From Variovorax sp. KBW07 (GTDB taxonomy: Bacteria; Pseudomonadota; Gammaproteobacteria; Burkholderiales; Burkholderiaceae_C), in the NCBI RefSeq assembly GCF_003852515.1, contig NZ_QAJK01000037.1:17657-81656 (forward strand): a DNA stretch of 64,000 bases. The letters are read 5' to 3'. The notes under the pieces were generated by a model, which was not told where the DNA came from, made no database searches, and was given only the letters and a program-made list of their open reading frames with translations. Positions 1 to 7,969 of this stretch are shown piece after piece. The stretch's first letter is position 1. Each line of letters opens with the position of its first letter. The position numbers and the translations under genes are program-made.

Positions 1-1
1 C

Positions 2-1192
2 ATCGTCGTCAACGACGCCGACCTGAAGACCTACTACGAAGAGAACAAGGCGAGCTTCGGCACGAAGGAAGAACGCCGCGCAAGCCACATCCTGATCACC
101 GCGCCGAGCACCATGTCTTCGGGCGACCGCGAAAAGGCCAAGGCCAAGGCGGAGCAACTGCTGGCCGAGGTGAAGAAGGCGCCGAACACCTTCGCCGACG
201 TGGCGCGCAAGAATTCGCAAGACCCCGGCTCGGCCGAGAAGGGCGGCGACCTCGATTTCGTCACGCGCGGCGCGATGGTCAAGCCTTTCGAAGACGCGAT
301 GTTCGCGCTCAAGAAGGGCGACATCAGCGGCATCGTCGAAACCGAATTCGGCTACCACATCATTCAACTGACCGACATCAAGCCGGCCGTGGTGCCGCCT
401 TTCGAACAGGTGCGTACCACCCTCGAAAATCAATACCGCGCCCAGCGGGCCACGCAGGAATTCGCGAAGGCCGCCGAGACGTTCACCGACGCGGTCTACC
501 AGACGCCCGACAGCCTCAAGCCCGCTGCCGAGAAGCTCAAGCTCACGATCCAGACGGCCAACAATGTGGGGCGCACGCCCGTGCCCGGCGCCACTGGTCC
601 GCTGGCCAGCCGCAACTTCCTGAGCGCGCTGTTCGCGGCCGATTCGCTGGACCGCAAGCAGAACACCGAAGCCATCGAAGTCGGTTCCAGCCAGCTGGCA
701 TCGGGCCGCGTGACGCAGTACACGGCGGCGCACCCGGTGCCGTTGGCCGAAGTCAAGGAGCGCATTCGCGCGCAGCTCGTGAACGAGCGCGCCGCGGTGC
801 TCGCAAAGACCGAAGGCGAAGCCAAGCTCGCGGCATGGACCGCCAAGGCCGACGGTGCCACCTTCGCTGCGCCGGTCACGGTGTCGCGCCGCGAAGCGCA
901 GTCCCAGCCGCTGCCGGTGATCGACGCCGCGTTGCGTGCCGACGCCGCCAAGCTGCCCGTGCTGGTGGGCGTGGACCTCGGTGCGCAAGGCTATGCCGTG
1001 GTGCGCGTGCTCAAGGTGGTTCCGCGCACGCCGCCGACCCCTGAACTCGCGCAGCAGGAAAACGCGCAGGTCGGCCAGTCCGTGGCCGCTGCCGAAGATG
1101 CCGCTTACTACACCATGCTGAAGGATCGCTTCAAGGCCGAGATCCTTGTGCCGAAGCCGGCGGACACGCTGCCTGGTGCGGCAGGTCGCTGA
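2..1192 (+). CDS. ppiD: PpiD-like peptidyl-prolyl cis-trans isomerase, C-terminal part
   Basis: Partial gene: the frame is open from the window edge, leaving 396 visible residues and no start. PpiD proteins are periplasmic foldases anchored to the inner membrane that help outer-membrane and secreted proteins fold. A complete parvulin domain lies at about visible residues 28-123: it opens with ASHILI, carries the GGDLDFVTRGAMVKPFEDA segment and closes with FGYHIIQL. A long Ala/Lys/Glu-rich region follows, as in the C-terminal SurA/PpiD-like part of the family. The SurA-type N-terminal region and anchor would lie upstream. A strong hairpin terminator follows the stop. SurA is the alternative, but only one parvulin domain is seen and the long tail favours PpiD. 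Confidence 0.85.
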   Translation: MVVNDADLKTYYEENKASFGTKEERRASHILITAPSTMSSGDREKAKAKAEQLLAEVKKAPNTFADVARKNSQDPGSAEKGGDLDFVTRGAMVKPFEDAMFALKKGDISGIVETEFGYHIIQLTDIKPAVVPPFEQVRTTLENQYRAQRATQEFAKAAETFTDAVYQTPDSLKPAAEKLKLTIQTANNVGRTPVPGATGPLASRNFLSALFAADSLDRKQNTEAIEVGSSQLASGRVTQYTAAHPVPLAEVKERIRAQLVNERAAVLAKTEGEAKLAAWTAKADGATFAAPVTVSRREAQSQPLPVIDAALRADAAKLPVLVGVDLGAQGYAVVRVLKVVPRTPPTPELAQQENAQVGQSVAAAEDAAYYTMLKDRFKAEILVPKPADTLPGAAGR

Positions 1193-1228
1193 TCAGTTGG
1201 CAAACAGATAGAAGGCTTCTCGCAAGCC

Positions 1229-1267
1229 AACGAAAAAGCCCGAGCCGATGGTTCGGGCTTTTTCGTT
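1229..1267 (+). terminator. Rho-independent terminator after ppiD
   Basis: A 15-bp stem (AACGAAAAAGCCCGA pairing with TCGGGCTTTTTCGTT) ends in a T-run. It lies 37 bases after the ppiD stop and before the next gene. Confidence 0.85.
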
Positions 1268-1339
1268 TCAGGGGCCGGTTGATCGAACTGGTCGCACGAG
1301 GGACAAGCGGCGCCTGCGCTTCTTGCCAGAATCCCGGAC

Positions 1340-2014
1340 ATGGGAACCCTCTACCTCGTGCGCCACGGGCAGGCCAGTTTTGGTGCTGCCGACTATGACA
1401 ACCTGAGCGAACTCGGACACCGGCAGTCTGTTCGCCTGGGTGAATACTGGCGTGAGCGCGGCATGGTGTTCGATGCCGTCATCACTGGCACCCTGAAGCG
1501 CCATCGCCAGACATGGGAGGGCATTGCAAAGGGCCTGGGGCTCGAGCGCGACGACGTGCTGCCGTGGCCCGGCCTCAACGAATACGACAGCGAAGCGGTG
1601 ATCGCCACGATCCACCAGGGCAAGCTCGAGAAGCCCGATTCACCGGAGATGTACCGCCATCATTTCCGCCTGCTGCGCGAAGGACTGGGTGCCTGGATGC
1701 AGGGCAAGACGCAGCCAGTCGGAATGCCCAGCTACGTCGATTTTCTGGCGGGCGTGACGACGGCGCTTGACCACGTGCGCGACCGGCATCACGGCGCGAA
1801 GGTGCTGGTGGTGTCGAGCGGCGGCCCCATCAGCACGGCGGTCGGCCACGTGCTGGGAACGAGTGCGGAGACGACGATCGAGCTCAACCTGCGCATCCGC
1901 AACACGTCGGTGACGGAATTTGCCTTCACGCCCAAGCGGCACATGCTGGTGACCTACAACACCTTGCCGCACCTGGACGGTCCGGCCTATGAAGACTGGG
2001 TCACCTATTCCTGA
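1340..2014 (+). CDS. Histidine phosphatase family protein (phosphoglycerate mutase-like)
   Basis: 224 residues. The N-terminal LYLVRHGQASFG (residues 4-15) is the phosphate-binding RHG motif with the nucleophile His9. R53/R55-type (TLKRHRQTW) and acid (LNEYDSE, about 80-86) segments follow the usual order of the superfamily. Members hydrolyse phosphate esters or phosphoproteins (SixA, GpmB, CobC types); the substrate here cannot be told. Oddity: the C-terminal motif that normally reads VSHGG is VSSGG, so the second catalytic His is replaced by Ser160. The gene stands alone between two terminator or convergent boundaries. The start ATG is the only good one in frame before the RHG motif. Confidence 0.8.
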   Translation: MGTLYLVRHGQASFGAADYDNLSELGHRQSVRLGEYWRERGMVFDAVITGTLKRHRQTWEGIAKGLGLERDDVLPWPGLNEYDSEAVIATIHQGKLEKPDSPEMYRHHFRLLREGLGAWMQGKTQPVGMPSYVDFLAGVTTALDHVRDRHHGAKVLVVSSGGPISTAVGHVLGTSAETTIELNLRIRNTSVTEFAFTPKRHMLVTYNTLPHLDGPAYEDWVTYS

Positions 2015-2077
2015 GGAATGGGCGCGTGCTGACGCGCCGAGGCACTGACTGGCAACGCGATTGCAGCGCCGCGGCGG

Positions 2078-2410
2078 CTAGGCCTGCCAGACGCCGTAGC
2101 CTGCCTTGCGCAATGCGATGCCAAGGTCGACCTCCATCAGGCGGGCGTCGTCATAAGGCATGGGGTTGTAGCGTTCGTAGAGGGCGGGCAGCAATCGCAA
2201 GCCGAATTCCTGCACGAAGCTGTTGGCCTGGATTCCGGCCTTGTGCTTGTCGAAGCGGATGTCGGGGTCCAGCCCGGTCATGCCCACATAGACGAAGGGC
2301 TTGCCGAGCTGGTAGTCGGGATTGGCGCGCCTGAAGCGGCTGCTGTTCCACACGCGATCGTCGAGCTCGACCACGTAGACGTGGTGCCTGGCGCGTGGCT
2401 TGCGGGGCAT
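2078..2410 (-). CDS. Small GIY-YIG-like protein
   Basis: 110 residues from the ATG at 2410; an alternative ATG eight codons upstream (2434) cannot be excluded. It opens with a basic stretch (PRKPRARHH). VYVVEL (about 10-15) and FVYVGMTG (about 37-44) look like the two strands of a GIY-YIG nuclease fold, followed by the RFDKH helix start, which would supply the family Arg. A Glu in LMEVDLG near the C terminus could be the metal ligand. GIY-YIG proteins cut or bind DNA, but this assignment rests on motif resemblance alone. It lies 29 bases downstream of the GlsB-type gene on the same strand, so the two may be co-transcribed. Confidence 0.55.
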   Translation of the reverse strand: MPRKPRARHHVYVVELDDRVWNSSRFRRANPDYQLGKPFVYVGMTGLDPDIRFDKHKAGIQANSFVQEFGLRLLPALYERYNPMPYDDARLMEVDLGIALRKAGYGVWQA

Positions 2411-2439
2411 GGTTTGGCGGCCTTGCGGCCGCATGGGTA

Positions 2440-2688
2440 TCAGCTCTTGCGCTTGATCAGGCCGTAGAGGATCAGCAGCACGATGGCGCCCAGCACCGAA
2501 GCAATGAAGCCCGCACCCTGGCCGGCGCTGTACCAGCCCAGTGCCTGGCCGGCGTAGGTCACGATCAGCGAGCCTGCGATGCCGATCACGGTGGTCACGA
2601 TGAAGCCTGCGGAATCGTCGCCCGGCTTGACGGCGCGTGCCACCAGACCCACGACGAAACCGATCAGAATAGTCCAGACGATGCTCAT
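2440..2688 (-). CDS. GlsB/YeaQ/YmgE family stress-response membrane protein
   Basis: 82 residues from the ATG at 2688, preceded by a good Shine-Dalgarno sequence (AAAGGAA). It is a small inner-membrane protein with three hydrophobic segments (about 2-19, 28-50 and 58-78) rich in glycine. The pattern WTILIGFVVGLVARAVKPG, then a second Gly-rich helix, and a KRKS tail is characteristic of this family. Members are often induced by osmotic, acid or stationary-phase stress; their biochemical role is unknown. The nearby rpoS gene fits a general stress setting but no regulatory site was recognised here. Confidence 0.85.
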   Translation of the reverse strand: MSIVWTILIGFVVGLVARAVKPGDDSAGFIVTTVIGIAGSLIVTYAGQALGWYSAGQGAGFIASVLGAIVLLILYGLIKRKS

Positions 2689-2889
2689 GAAGAAATTCCT
2701 TTGGTGAGGTGGAAGTGGCAAAAAGCCGTGCCCGTCCGCACGGGTCGCGGCCATGATAGCGGAGCCTTGTAGACGCAGGCATCGACGATGCAGATCGAAG
2801 ATGCGAGCGAGAATTTTTGCCCGGCGCCGTGACGAAGAGGGCGCGTGGCGTCCTACAAGATGGCGTGCGGCGGGCGGGTATACCGGCGC

Positions 2890-3522
2890 ATGCTGGAAAA
2901 ATTGCCTGAAGTCATCGGTCACGCACTGCAGGGTGTGCGGGCCGGCCTGGACCACATCGTTTTCAACACCCTGGGCATGCGGCAAGGCATGGCCTCCGTC
3001 ACGCTCACCAGCGTCGCCTTTGCAGACCATGCACCGATGCCGGCGCGCTACACGGCCGATGGCGAAGGCCTCTCGCCGCCATTGCAGTGGACCGGGTTGC
3101 CGGCCGGCACGGCGTCGTTGCTGCTGATCGTCGAAGACGCCGACTCGCCAACGCCGAATCCGCTGGTACATGCCATCGTGGTGGGCCTGGACGCACAGAG
3201 CGGCTTCTTGGCCGAGGCGGCCATTCCAAGCCAGGACAGTGAAGGCATCGGCCTGCACGTCGGGCGCAACTCGGCTTTGCAGGCGGCCTGGTTGCCGCCC
3301 GATCCGCCGCCGGGCCATGGAACGCACCGCTACGCATTCCAGCTGTTCGCGCTCGGCAGCATTCCGGAGTTTTCCGAAACGCCCGGCCGCGACGAGATCT
3401 TCGAGGCACTGGGTGAACACGCCATCGCCAGCGGGCTGCTGATCGGAACCTGCGAAAGGGCGGACGGGTCGATCAAGCTCCAGGACGGCGTGGCTCCAAC
3501 CGGTCCGTTGGTGGCAGGCTGA
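2890..3522 (+). CDS. YbhB/YbcL family Raf-kinase-inhibitor-like protein
   Basis: 210 residues from the ATG at 2890; an in-frame ATG at 2845 would add 15 residues with no family similarity. The protein shows the PEBP-fold landmarks: VEDADSPTPNPLVHAIVVG (ligand-pocket strand), GRNSALQAAWLPPDPPPGHG and THRYAFQLFAL. The family binds phospholipid-like or anionic ligands; bacterial members (YbhB, YbcL) have no settled role. There is no signal peptide, so it is probably cytoplasmic. It is transcribed divergently from the GlsB-type gene and lies upstream of tRNA-His. Confidence 0.85.
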   Translation: MLEKLPEVIGHALQGVRAGLDHIVFNTLGMRQGMASVTLTSVAFADHAPMPARYTADGEGLSPPLQWTGLPAGTASLLLIVEDADSPTPNPLVHAIVVGLDAQSGFLAEAAIPSQDSEGIGLHVGRNSALQAAWLPPDPPPGHGTHRYAFQLFALGSIPEFSETPGRDEIFEALGEHAIASGLLIGTCERADGSIKLQDGVAPTGPLVAG

Positions 3523-3606
3523 TAAAGAAAATGTGGCTTTCAGGCCCCGCGATGGATTGCAATCGTCAAAAGCGCGATTTTTGACGCTACAATCGTGGGC
3601 TCTGCG

Positions 3607-3682
3607 GTGGCTGTAGCTCAGCTGGTAGAGTCCCAGATTGTGATTCTGGTCGTCGTGGGTTCGAGTCCCATCAGCCACCCCA
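3607..3682 (+). tRNA. tRNA-His (anticodon GTG)
   Basis: A full cloverleaf can be traced: acceptor GTGGCTG (3607-3613) pairs with CAGCCAC (3672-3678), the anticodon arm CCAGATTGTGATTCTGG holds GTG, and the T-arm carries GGTTCGAGTCC. CCA is encoded at 3680-3682. The base before the acceptor (G3606) can pair with the discriminator C3679, giving the extra G-1:C73 pair that identifies tRNA-His to its synthetase. Confidence 0.95.
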
Positions 3683-3697
3683 AAATATCTCCTTTGC

Positions 3698-3713
3698 GCT
3701 ATTGCTCAATAGC
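3698..3713. repeat. Short perfect palindrome (CTATTG type)
   Basis: GCTATTG-CT-CAATAGC, a 7-bp stem just after tRNA-His. No T-run follows directly, so a terminator role is unproven. The otherwise gene-free stretch 3683-3956 holds this palindrome and the H-NS promoter; nothing else was recognised. Confidence 0.5.
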
Positions 3714-3898
3714 ATTCAAAGGATTACACCGCCGGGCCAGTCCCGGCGTTGTCATTTCCGGCCACCGCTTTTTGCCCGTGCGCCGCGTCTTCTCTTCCCC
3801 TTCACGCCGCTCTATATAAATGCCCAAACTGGTGCGCTTTGCGTTGCGTGCTGTTGCATTAATCCAATGAACATCCGTTTTTTCTCTGGGTGACGTGC

Positions 3899-3926
3899 TT
3901 GTGGCAAATGTAAACTGAATTAAAAT
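3899..3926 (+). promoter_or_regulatory. Candidate sigma-70 promoter of the H-NS-like gene
   Basis: TTGTGG (3899-3904), 16-base spacer, TAAAAT (3921-3926). The start codon at 3957 is preceded by a CTGGAG ribosome binding site at about 3944-3949. The flanks are AT-rich relative to the genes around them. Confidence 0.5.
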
Positions 3927-3956
3927 CCGCTCGTTTTCAATTTCTGGAGTCCAACA

Positions 3957-4301
3957 ATGGCTTCGACCCTCGCCGATATCAATTCCCAGATCAAGAAGCA
4001 CGATGAGCAGATCGCGCAATTGCGCAAGCAGGCTGAAGACCTGCGCAACCATGAACGCGCGGGCGTGATCGAAGAGTTGCGCAAGAAGATCGCCGAATTC
4101 GGTCTGACGGCTTCCGATCTGAAACTCACCGGCCGCGCAGGCGCCGTGAAACGCAGTGCTGGCGCCGCGCCGGTCAAGGCAGCGCCCAAGTACCGCGGCC
4201 CGACGGGCGAAACCTGGTCGGGTGGCCGTGGCCGCAAGCCGCGCTGGGTGACCGAAGCGCTGGCAGCAGGCAAGTCGCTTTCCGATTACGAGATCAAGTA
4301 A
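3957..4301 (+). CDS. H-NS histone family nucleoid protein
   Basis: 114 residues. The N-terminal half (about 1-55) is a charged, Gln/Glu/Lys-rich coiled coil suited to oligomerisation. The C-terminal half carries the DNA-binding signature YRGPTGETWSGGRGRKPRWV (about 81-100) followed by ALAAGKSLSDYEI, as in betaproteobacterial H-NS homologues (BpH3, MvaT-unrelated type). Such proteins bind AT-rich minor grooves and silence genes. It is transcribed alone from the promoter described upstream and ended by a strong bidirectional terminator. Confidence 0.92.
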   Translation: MASTLADINSQIKKHDEQIAQLRKQAEDLRNHERAGVIEELRKKIAEFGLTASDLKLTGRAGAVKRSAGAAPVKAAPKYRGPTGETWSGGRGRKPRWVTEALAAGKSLSDYEIK

Positions 4302-4343
4302 GAAGAAGCAAGTCAGTGCCTCGAACAGAACAGGGCTCAAGCC

Positions 4344-4379
4344 CAATAAAAAAGCCCGCGCATGCGGGCTTTTTTATTG
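4344..4379. terminator. Bidirectional terminator between the H-NS-like gene and the quinone oxidoreductase
   Basis: CAATAAAAAAGCCCGC pairs with GCGGGCTTTTTTATTG around a CAT loop. The GC stem is flanked by A- and T-runs on both sides, so it can serve both converging genes. Confidence 0.9.
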
Positions 4380-4399
4380 GGCGATGAGGCGCGGCGCGC

Positions 4400-5386
4400 T
4401 CAGTTCACCATGACGAGTTTTCCTTTGACGCCGCGCGAACCCATGTGGGCATACGCGGCTTTCAATTCGGCCATCGGCATGGTGCTGTCGATCACCGGCT
4501 TGATCTTTCCCTGGCCGTACCACTGGGCCAATTCGGCCATCATCTGTGCATTGGCCTTGGGTTCACGCTTGGCGAAATCGCCCCAGAACACGCCGACCAG
4601 CGACGCGCCTTTCAGCAGCGTCAGATTCAATGGAAGCGATGGAATCGGGCCCGACGCAAAACCCACCACCAAATAGCGACCACGCCAGCCAATGGAGCGA
4701 AAAGCCGGCTCGGCGAAATCTCCGCCGACGGGGTCGTAAATCACATCCGGGCCCTTGCCATCGGTCGCGGCTTTGATCGCATCGCGGAAACCATTGGGCA
4801 GCGCGTGTGTCGTGTAGTTGATGGTGGCGTCGGCGCCAATGGAGCGGCAGAGTTCACATTTGTCATCGGTGGAGGCTGCCGCAATGACCTTGGCGCCCGC
4901 CGCCTTGGCGATCTGGATGGCTGCGGTGCCCACGCCGCCGGCCGCGCCGAGCACCAGCACGGTTTCCCCGGCCTTGAGCTGGGCGCGGTCCATCAGCGCG
5001 TGCCATGAGGTGGCATAAATCATGATGAATGCCGCCGCATCGACGTGGCCGAAGCCTTCGGGCAGCGGCATGCATAGCGCGGCGGGCGCCAGCGTATGGG
5101 TGCCGAAGCCGCCGGTGCCCGACAGGCAGGCGACGTTCTGCCCGACCTTCAGGTGCGTGACGCCTTCACCGACAGCCTGCACGACGCCTGCATATTCCGA
5201 CCCCGGCACGAAGGGCAGGGGCGGCTTCATCTGGTATTTGTTCTGCACGATCAGCAGATCGGGGAAATTCAGGCTGGCCGCCTTGATTTCGATCAGCACC
5301 TGGCCCGGGCCCGGGGTCGGTGTCGGCAGTTCCTTCCAGGTCAGCGCGTCGACGCCAATGGGGTTTTCGCAAAGCCATGCGTGCAT
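4400..5386 (-). CDS. NAD(P)H:quinone oxidoreductase, zinc-independent MDR family
   Basis: 328 residues from the ATG at 5386 (RBS AGGAG nine bases upstream); a longer frame to 5503 lacks family similarity. Medium-chain dehydrogenase/reductase architecture: an N-terminal GroES-like catalytic domain (about 1-120, with IKAASLNFPDLLIVQNKYQ) and a Rossmann nucleotide-binding domain opened by GAAGGVGTAAIQIA (about 150-163). The structural-zinc cysteines of alcohol dehydrogenases are absent, as in quinone reductases and enoyl reductases of this group. It probably uses NADPH to reduce quinones or enones in the cytoplasm; the exact substrate is unknown. Confidence 0.85.
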   Translation of the reverse strand: MHAWLCENPIGVDALTWKELPTPTPGPGQVLIEIKAASLNFPDLLIVQNKYQMKPPLPFVPGSEYAGVVQAVGEGVTHLKVGQNVACLSGTGGFGTHTLAPAALCMPLPEGFGHVDAAAFIMIYATSWHALMDRAQLKAGETVLVLGAAGGVGTAAIQIAKAAGAKVIAAASTDDKCELCRSIGADATINYTTHALPNGFRDAIKAATDGKGPDVIYDPVGGDFAEPAFRSIGWRGRYLVVGFASGPIPSLPLNLTLLKGASLVGVFWGDFAKREPKANAQMMAELAQWYGQGKIKPVIDSTMPMAELKAAYAHMGSRGVKGKLVMVN

Positions 5387-5514
5387 GCTCGGGTCTCCTT
5401 CGGGTGGGTAATGTTGGGGCAATGACTGCGGGCGATGATAGGGGCCGCGGCGGGGTGTCCTTGTCCCTGCTGCGACGCACCCGACGCCTACAATCCGGTG
5501 CATCCAGAGGCACC

Positions 5515-6273
5515 ATGAAGATACTTATTTCCAATGACGATGGCTTTCAGGCGCCTGGCATCGTCGCACTGTACGAAGCGCTCAAGGACATCGCCGATGT
5601 CGAGGTGGTCGCACCCGAGCACAACAACAGCGCCAAGTCGAATGCACTGACGCTGGCCGCGCCGCTTTACGTGCGCGAGGCGCACAACGGATTTCGCTAT
5701 GTGACCGGCACGCCGGCCGATTGCGTGCACATCGCGCTCAAGGGCCTGCTCGACTACCGGCCCGACCTGGTGGTTTCCGGCATCAACAACGGCGCCAACA
5801 TGGGCGACGACACCATCTATTCGGGCACGGTCGGCGCGGCAATGGAAGCCTACCTGTTCGGTATTCCCGCCATCGCGTTCTCGCAGATCGAGAAAGGCTG
5901 GGCGCATGTCGATGCGGCGGGTCAGGTCGCTCGGCGGCTGGTGCAGCAGATCGAGCGCGAGCGCATGCTCGGCGGCCCGGCGTTCCTGCTCAATGTGAAT
6001 GTGCCGAACCGGCCTTTCGAGGAGCTGAAGCCCGTCAAGGTCTGCAGGCTCGGCCGCCGCCACGCCGCGGAAAAAGTGATCACCCAGGACAGCCCACGTG
6101 GCGAGACCATGTACTGGATCGCAGGCGCCGGCAGTGCCAAGGACAGCGGCGAAGGCACCGACTTTCATGCCACCTCGGCCGGCCACATCGCCTTGACGCC
6201 GTTGCAGATCGACCTGACCGACCACGCCAACCTGGGGCAATGGCGCGAGACGGTGGCCCGTCTCGGCAGCTGA
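5515..6273 (+). CDS. surE: 5'/3'-nucleotidase SurE
   Basis: 252 residues from the ATG at 5515. SurE hydrolyses 5'- and 3'-nucleoside monophosphates and short polyphosphate in a metal-dependent way. The metal-site motif ISNDDGFQAPGI (residues 5-16, D8 and D9) is at the N terminus, the AKSNALT Ser motif is near residue 40, and SGINNGANMGDDTIYSGTVG (about 93-112) is the family signature. It is the first gene of the classical surE-pcm-nlpD-rpoS survival operon, and its stop is one base from the pcm start. Confidence 0.97.
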   Translation: MKILISNDDGFQAPGIVALYEALKDIADVEVVAPEHNNSAKSNALTLAAPLYVREAHNGFRYVTGTPADCVHIALKGLLDYRPDLVVSGINNGANMGDDTIYSGTVGAAMEAYLFGIPAIAFSQIEKGWAHVDAAGQVARRLVQQIERERMLGGPAFLLNVNVPNRPFEELKPVKVCRLGRRHAAEKVITQDSPRGETMYWIAGAGSAKDSGEGTDFHATSAGHIALTPLQIDLTDHANLGQWRETVARLGS

Positions 6274-6274
6274 C

Positions 6275-7048
6275 ATGGCCACGCAACGGCCCAGTTTCCC
6301 GGTTCGCCTGACCCCCACCGCTTCGGCCGCCACGCGCGGGCGCATGCCTGCCGCGCCGGTCAAGCCCATGGTACCGACAACGCCGTCGATGGCGTCCGAC
6401 GCCGTGCGTGCGCGCATGGTGCAAAGGCTTGCCGCCCAGGGCATTTCCGATCCGCGCGTGCTGCGCGCCATGGGCACGGTGGAGCGGCACCGCTTTGTCG
6501 ACAGCGCGCTGGTCAACCAGGCGTACGAAGATACGAGCCTGCCTATCGGCCTGGGGCAGACCATTTCCAAGCCCAATGTGGTGGCTCGCATGATCGAGCT
6601 GCTGCTGGGGGCCCCCGCGCTGGCTGGAAAGCCGCAAGATCGCCTGGGCCGCGTGCTCGAAATCGGCACCGGTTGCGGGTACCAGGCGGCCGTGCTCAAC
6701 CACGTGGCCGCCGAGGTCTACAGCATCGAGCGACTGCGGGGCCTGCACGAGCGGGCCCGCGCCAACCTGCGGCATTTCCGCCTGACCACGGTCCACCTGA
6801 TGCTGGGCGACGGCATGGTCGGCTATGCCAAGGGCGCGCCCTATGCCGGCATCATTGCCGCGGCGGGCGGCGAGGCCGTGCCGGAGGCCTGGATCGAACA
6901 GCTTGCCGTGGGCGGGCGCATCGTGGCGCCGACCCAGTCCGCGAGCGGTGGCCAAGCCCTTGTCGTCATCGACAAGACCCCCCGGGGACTGGAGCGGCTC
7001 ATTCTTGAGGCGGTCCACTTTGTCCCCCTAAAATCAGGCATCGCTTGA
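6275..7048 (+). CDS. pcm: Protein-L-isoaspartate O-methyltransferase
   Basis: 257 residues. Pcm methylates abnormal L-isoaspartyl residues with SAM, starting their repair. The SAM-binding motif VLEIGTGCGYQAAVLN (about 128-143), the substrate-side TSLPIGLGQTISKPNVVARM and the VGGRIVAPT strand are all present. A proline/arginine-rich N-terminal extension of about 45 residues precedes the core, making it longer than the E. coli enzyme (about 208). It sits between surE and nlpD with 1- and 11-base gaps, consistent with one transcript. Confidence 0.95.
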   Translation: MATQRPSFPVRLTPTASAATRGRMPAAPVKPMVPTTPSMASDAVRARMVQRLAAQGISDPRVLRAMGTVERHRFVDSALVNQAYEDTSLPIGLGQTISKPNVVARMIELLLGAPALAGKPQDRLGRVLEIGTGCGYQAAVLNHVAAEVYSIERLRGLHERARANLRHFRLTTVHLMLGDGMVGYAKGAPYAGIIAAAGGEAVPEAWIEQLAVGGRIVAPTQSASGGQALVVIDKTPRGLERLILEAVHFVPLKSGIA

Positions 7049-7059
7049 AGGAATAACAA

Positions 7060-7965
7060 ATGCAGGGTTTTGGCAATCGGAGTTGGTTCGCTGGCGTCAC
7101 GTTGGCCGTTGTGCTCGTGATCGCAGGCTGTGCCGCACCGCGTGGGCCGGCGCCAGTCGAGGACCGCGGCACCATGACGCGCGCTCCTGGCGCAACGGTG
7201 CCTGGTGGCCCACCCATCACCACCGACGCCAACGGCAAGCCGCTCGCCGGTATCGAGAACTACGGCAAGCCCGGCTACTACGCCGTGCGCCCCGGCGACA
7301 CGATCCGCCGCATCGGCAACGAGACGGGGCAGCGCTGGCAAGACATCGTTCGCTGGAACAACATCGACAACCCGGACCTGATCGAAGTCGGCCAGGTGTT
7401 GCGCGTGATTCCGCCGACGGGTTCCGCAACGGTGGTCGCCACGGCGCCCGCAACGTCGTCGCCCGAAGCAGTCACGAAGCCCGTGGCGCCGCAGCCGGCC
7501 GTGGTGCCCACCACGCCCTCCAGCGGTGCGAGCAAGCCACCGGCGCCGGTCACGGCTTCTCCGGCGGGTCCGGGCAGCGGCGGCAATTCGGGTGATGAAG
7601 ACCTCGGCTGGATCTGGCCCGCCAGCGGCTCGCTGATCGCGGGCTTCGACGAAGCCAAGAACAAGGGCTACGACATCAGCGGCAAGGCGGGCGACCCGGT
7701 GCTGGCCGCCGCCGATGGCCGCGTGGTGTATGCCGGTGCCGGCCTGCGCGGCTATGGCAACCTGATCATCCTGAAGCACAACAACACCTATCTCACGGCC
7801 TATGCGCACAACCAGGCGCTGCTCGTGAAGGAAGACCAGTCGGTTCAGAAGGGCCAGAAGATCGCCGAAATGGGCAACAGCGACGCCGACCGCGTGAAGC
7901 TGCACTTCGAGATCCGCCGCCAGGGCAAGCCCGTCGATCCTTCGCGCTACCTGCCCGGCCGGTGA
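7060..7965 (+). CDS. nlpD: NlpD-like lipoprotein, LysM plus degenerate M23 (LytM) domain
   Basis: 301 residues with a GAAGGA ribosome binding site. The lipobox VIAGC (Cys24) marks an envelope lipoprotein. A LysM domain (about 68-116: [20 protein letters not shown] through VGQVLRV) binds peptidoglycan. A Pro/Ala/Thr-rich linker leads to an M23 domain (about 185-298). The metal-binding His of active M23 enzymes is replaced in NKGYDISG, as in E. coli NlpD, so it is probably an amidase activator and not itself a hydrolase. The C terminus [18 protein letters not shown] matches NlpD closely. The stop is four bases from the rpoS start. Confidence 0.93.
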   Translation: MQGFGNRSWFAGVTLAVVLVIAGCAAPRGPAPVEDRGTMTRAPGATVPGGPPITTDANGKPLAGIENYGKPGYYAVRPGDTIRRIGNETGQRWQDIVRWNNIDNPDLIEVGQVLRVIPPTGSATVVATAPATSSPEAVTKPVAPQPAVVPTTPSSGASKPPAPVTASPAGPGSGGNSGDEDLGWIWPASGSLIAGFDEAKNKGYDISGKAGDPVLAAADGRVVYAGAGLRGYGNLIILKHNNTYLTAYAHNQALLVKEDQSVQKGQKIAEMGNSDADRVKLHFEIRRQGKPVDPSRYLPGR

Positions 7966-7969
7966 TGCC

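Noticed and set aside
2440-3678. Long minus-strand frame extending the GlsB-type gene
   Set aside because: Only the last 82 codons show family similarity and a ribosome binding site lies before 2688; the upstream part crosses the YbhB-type gene.
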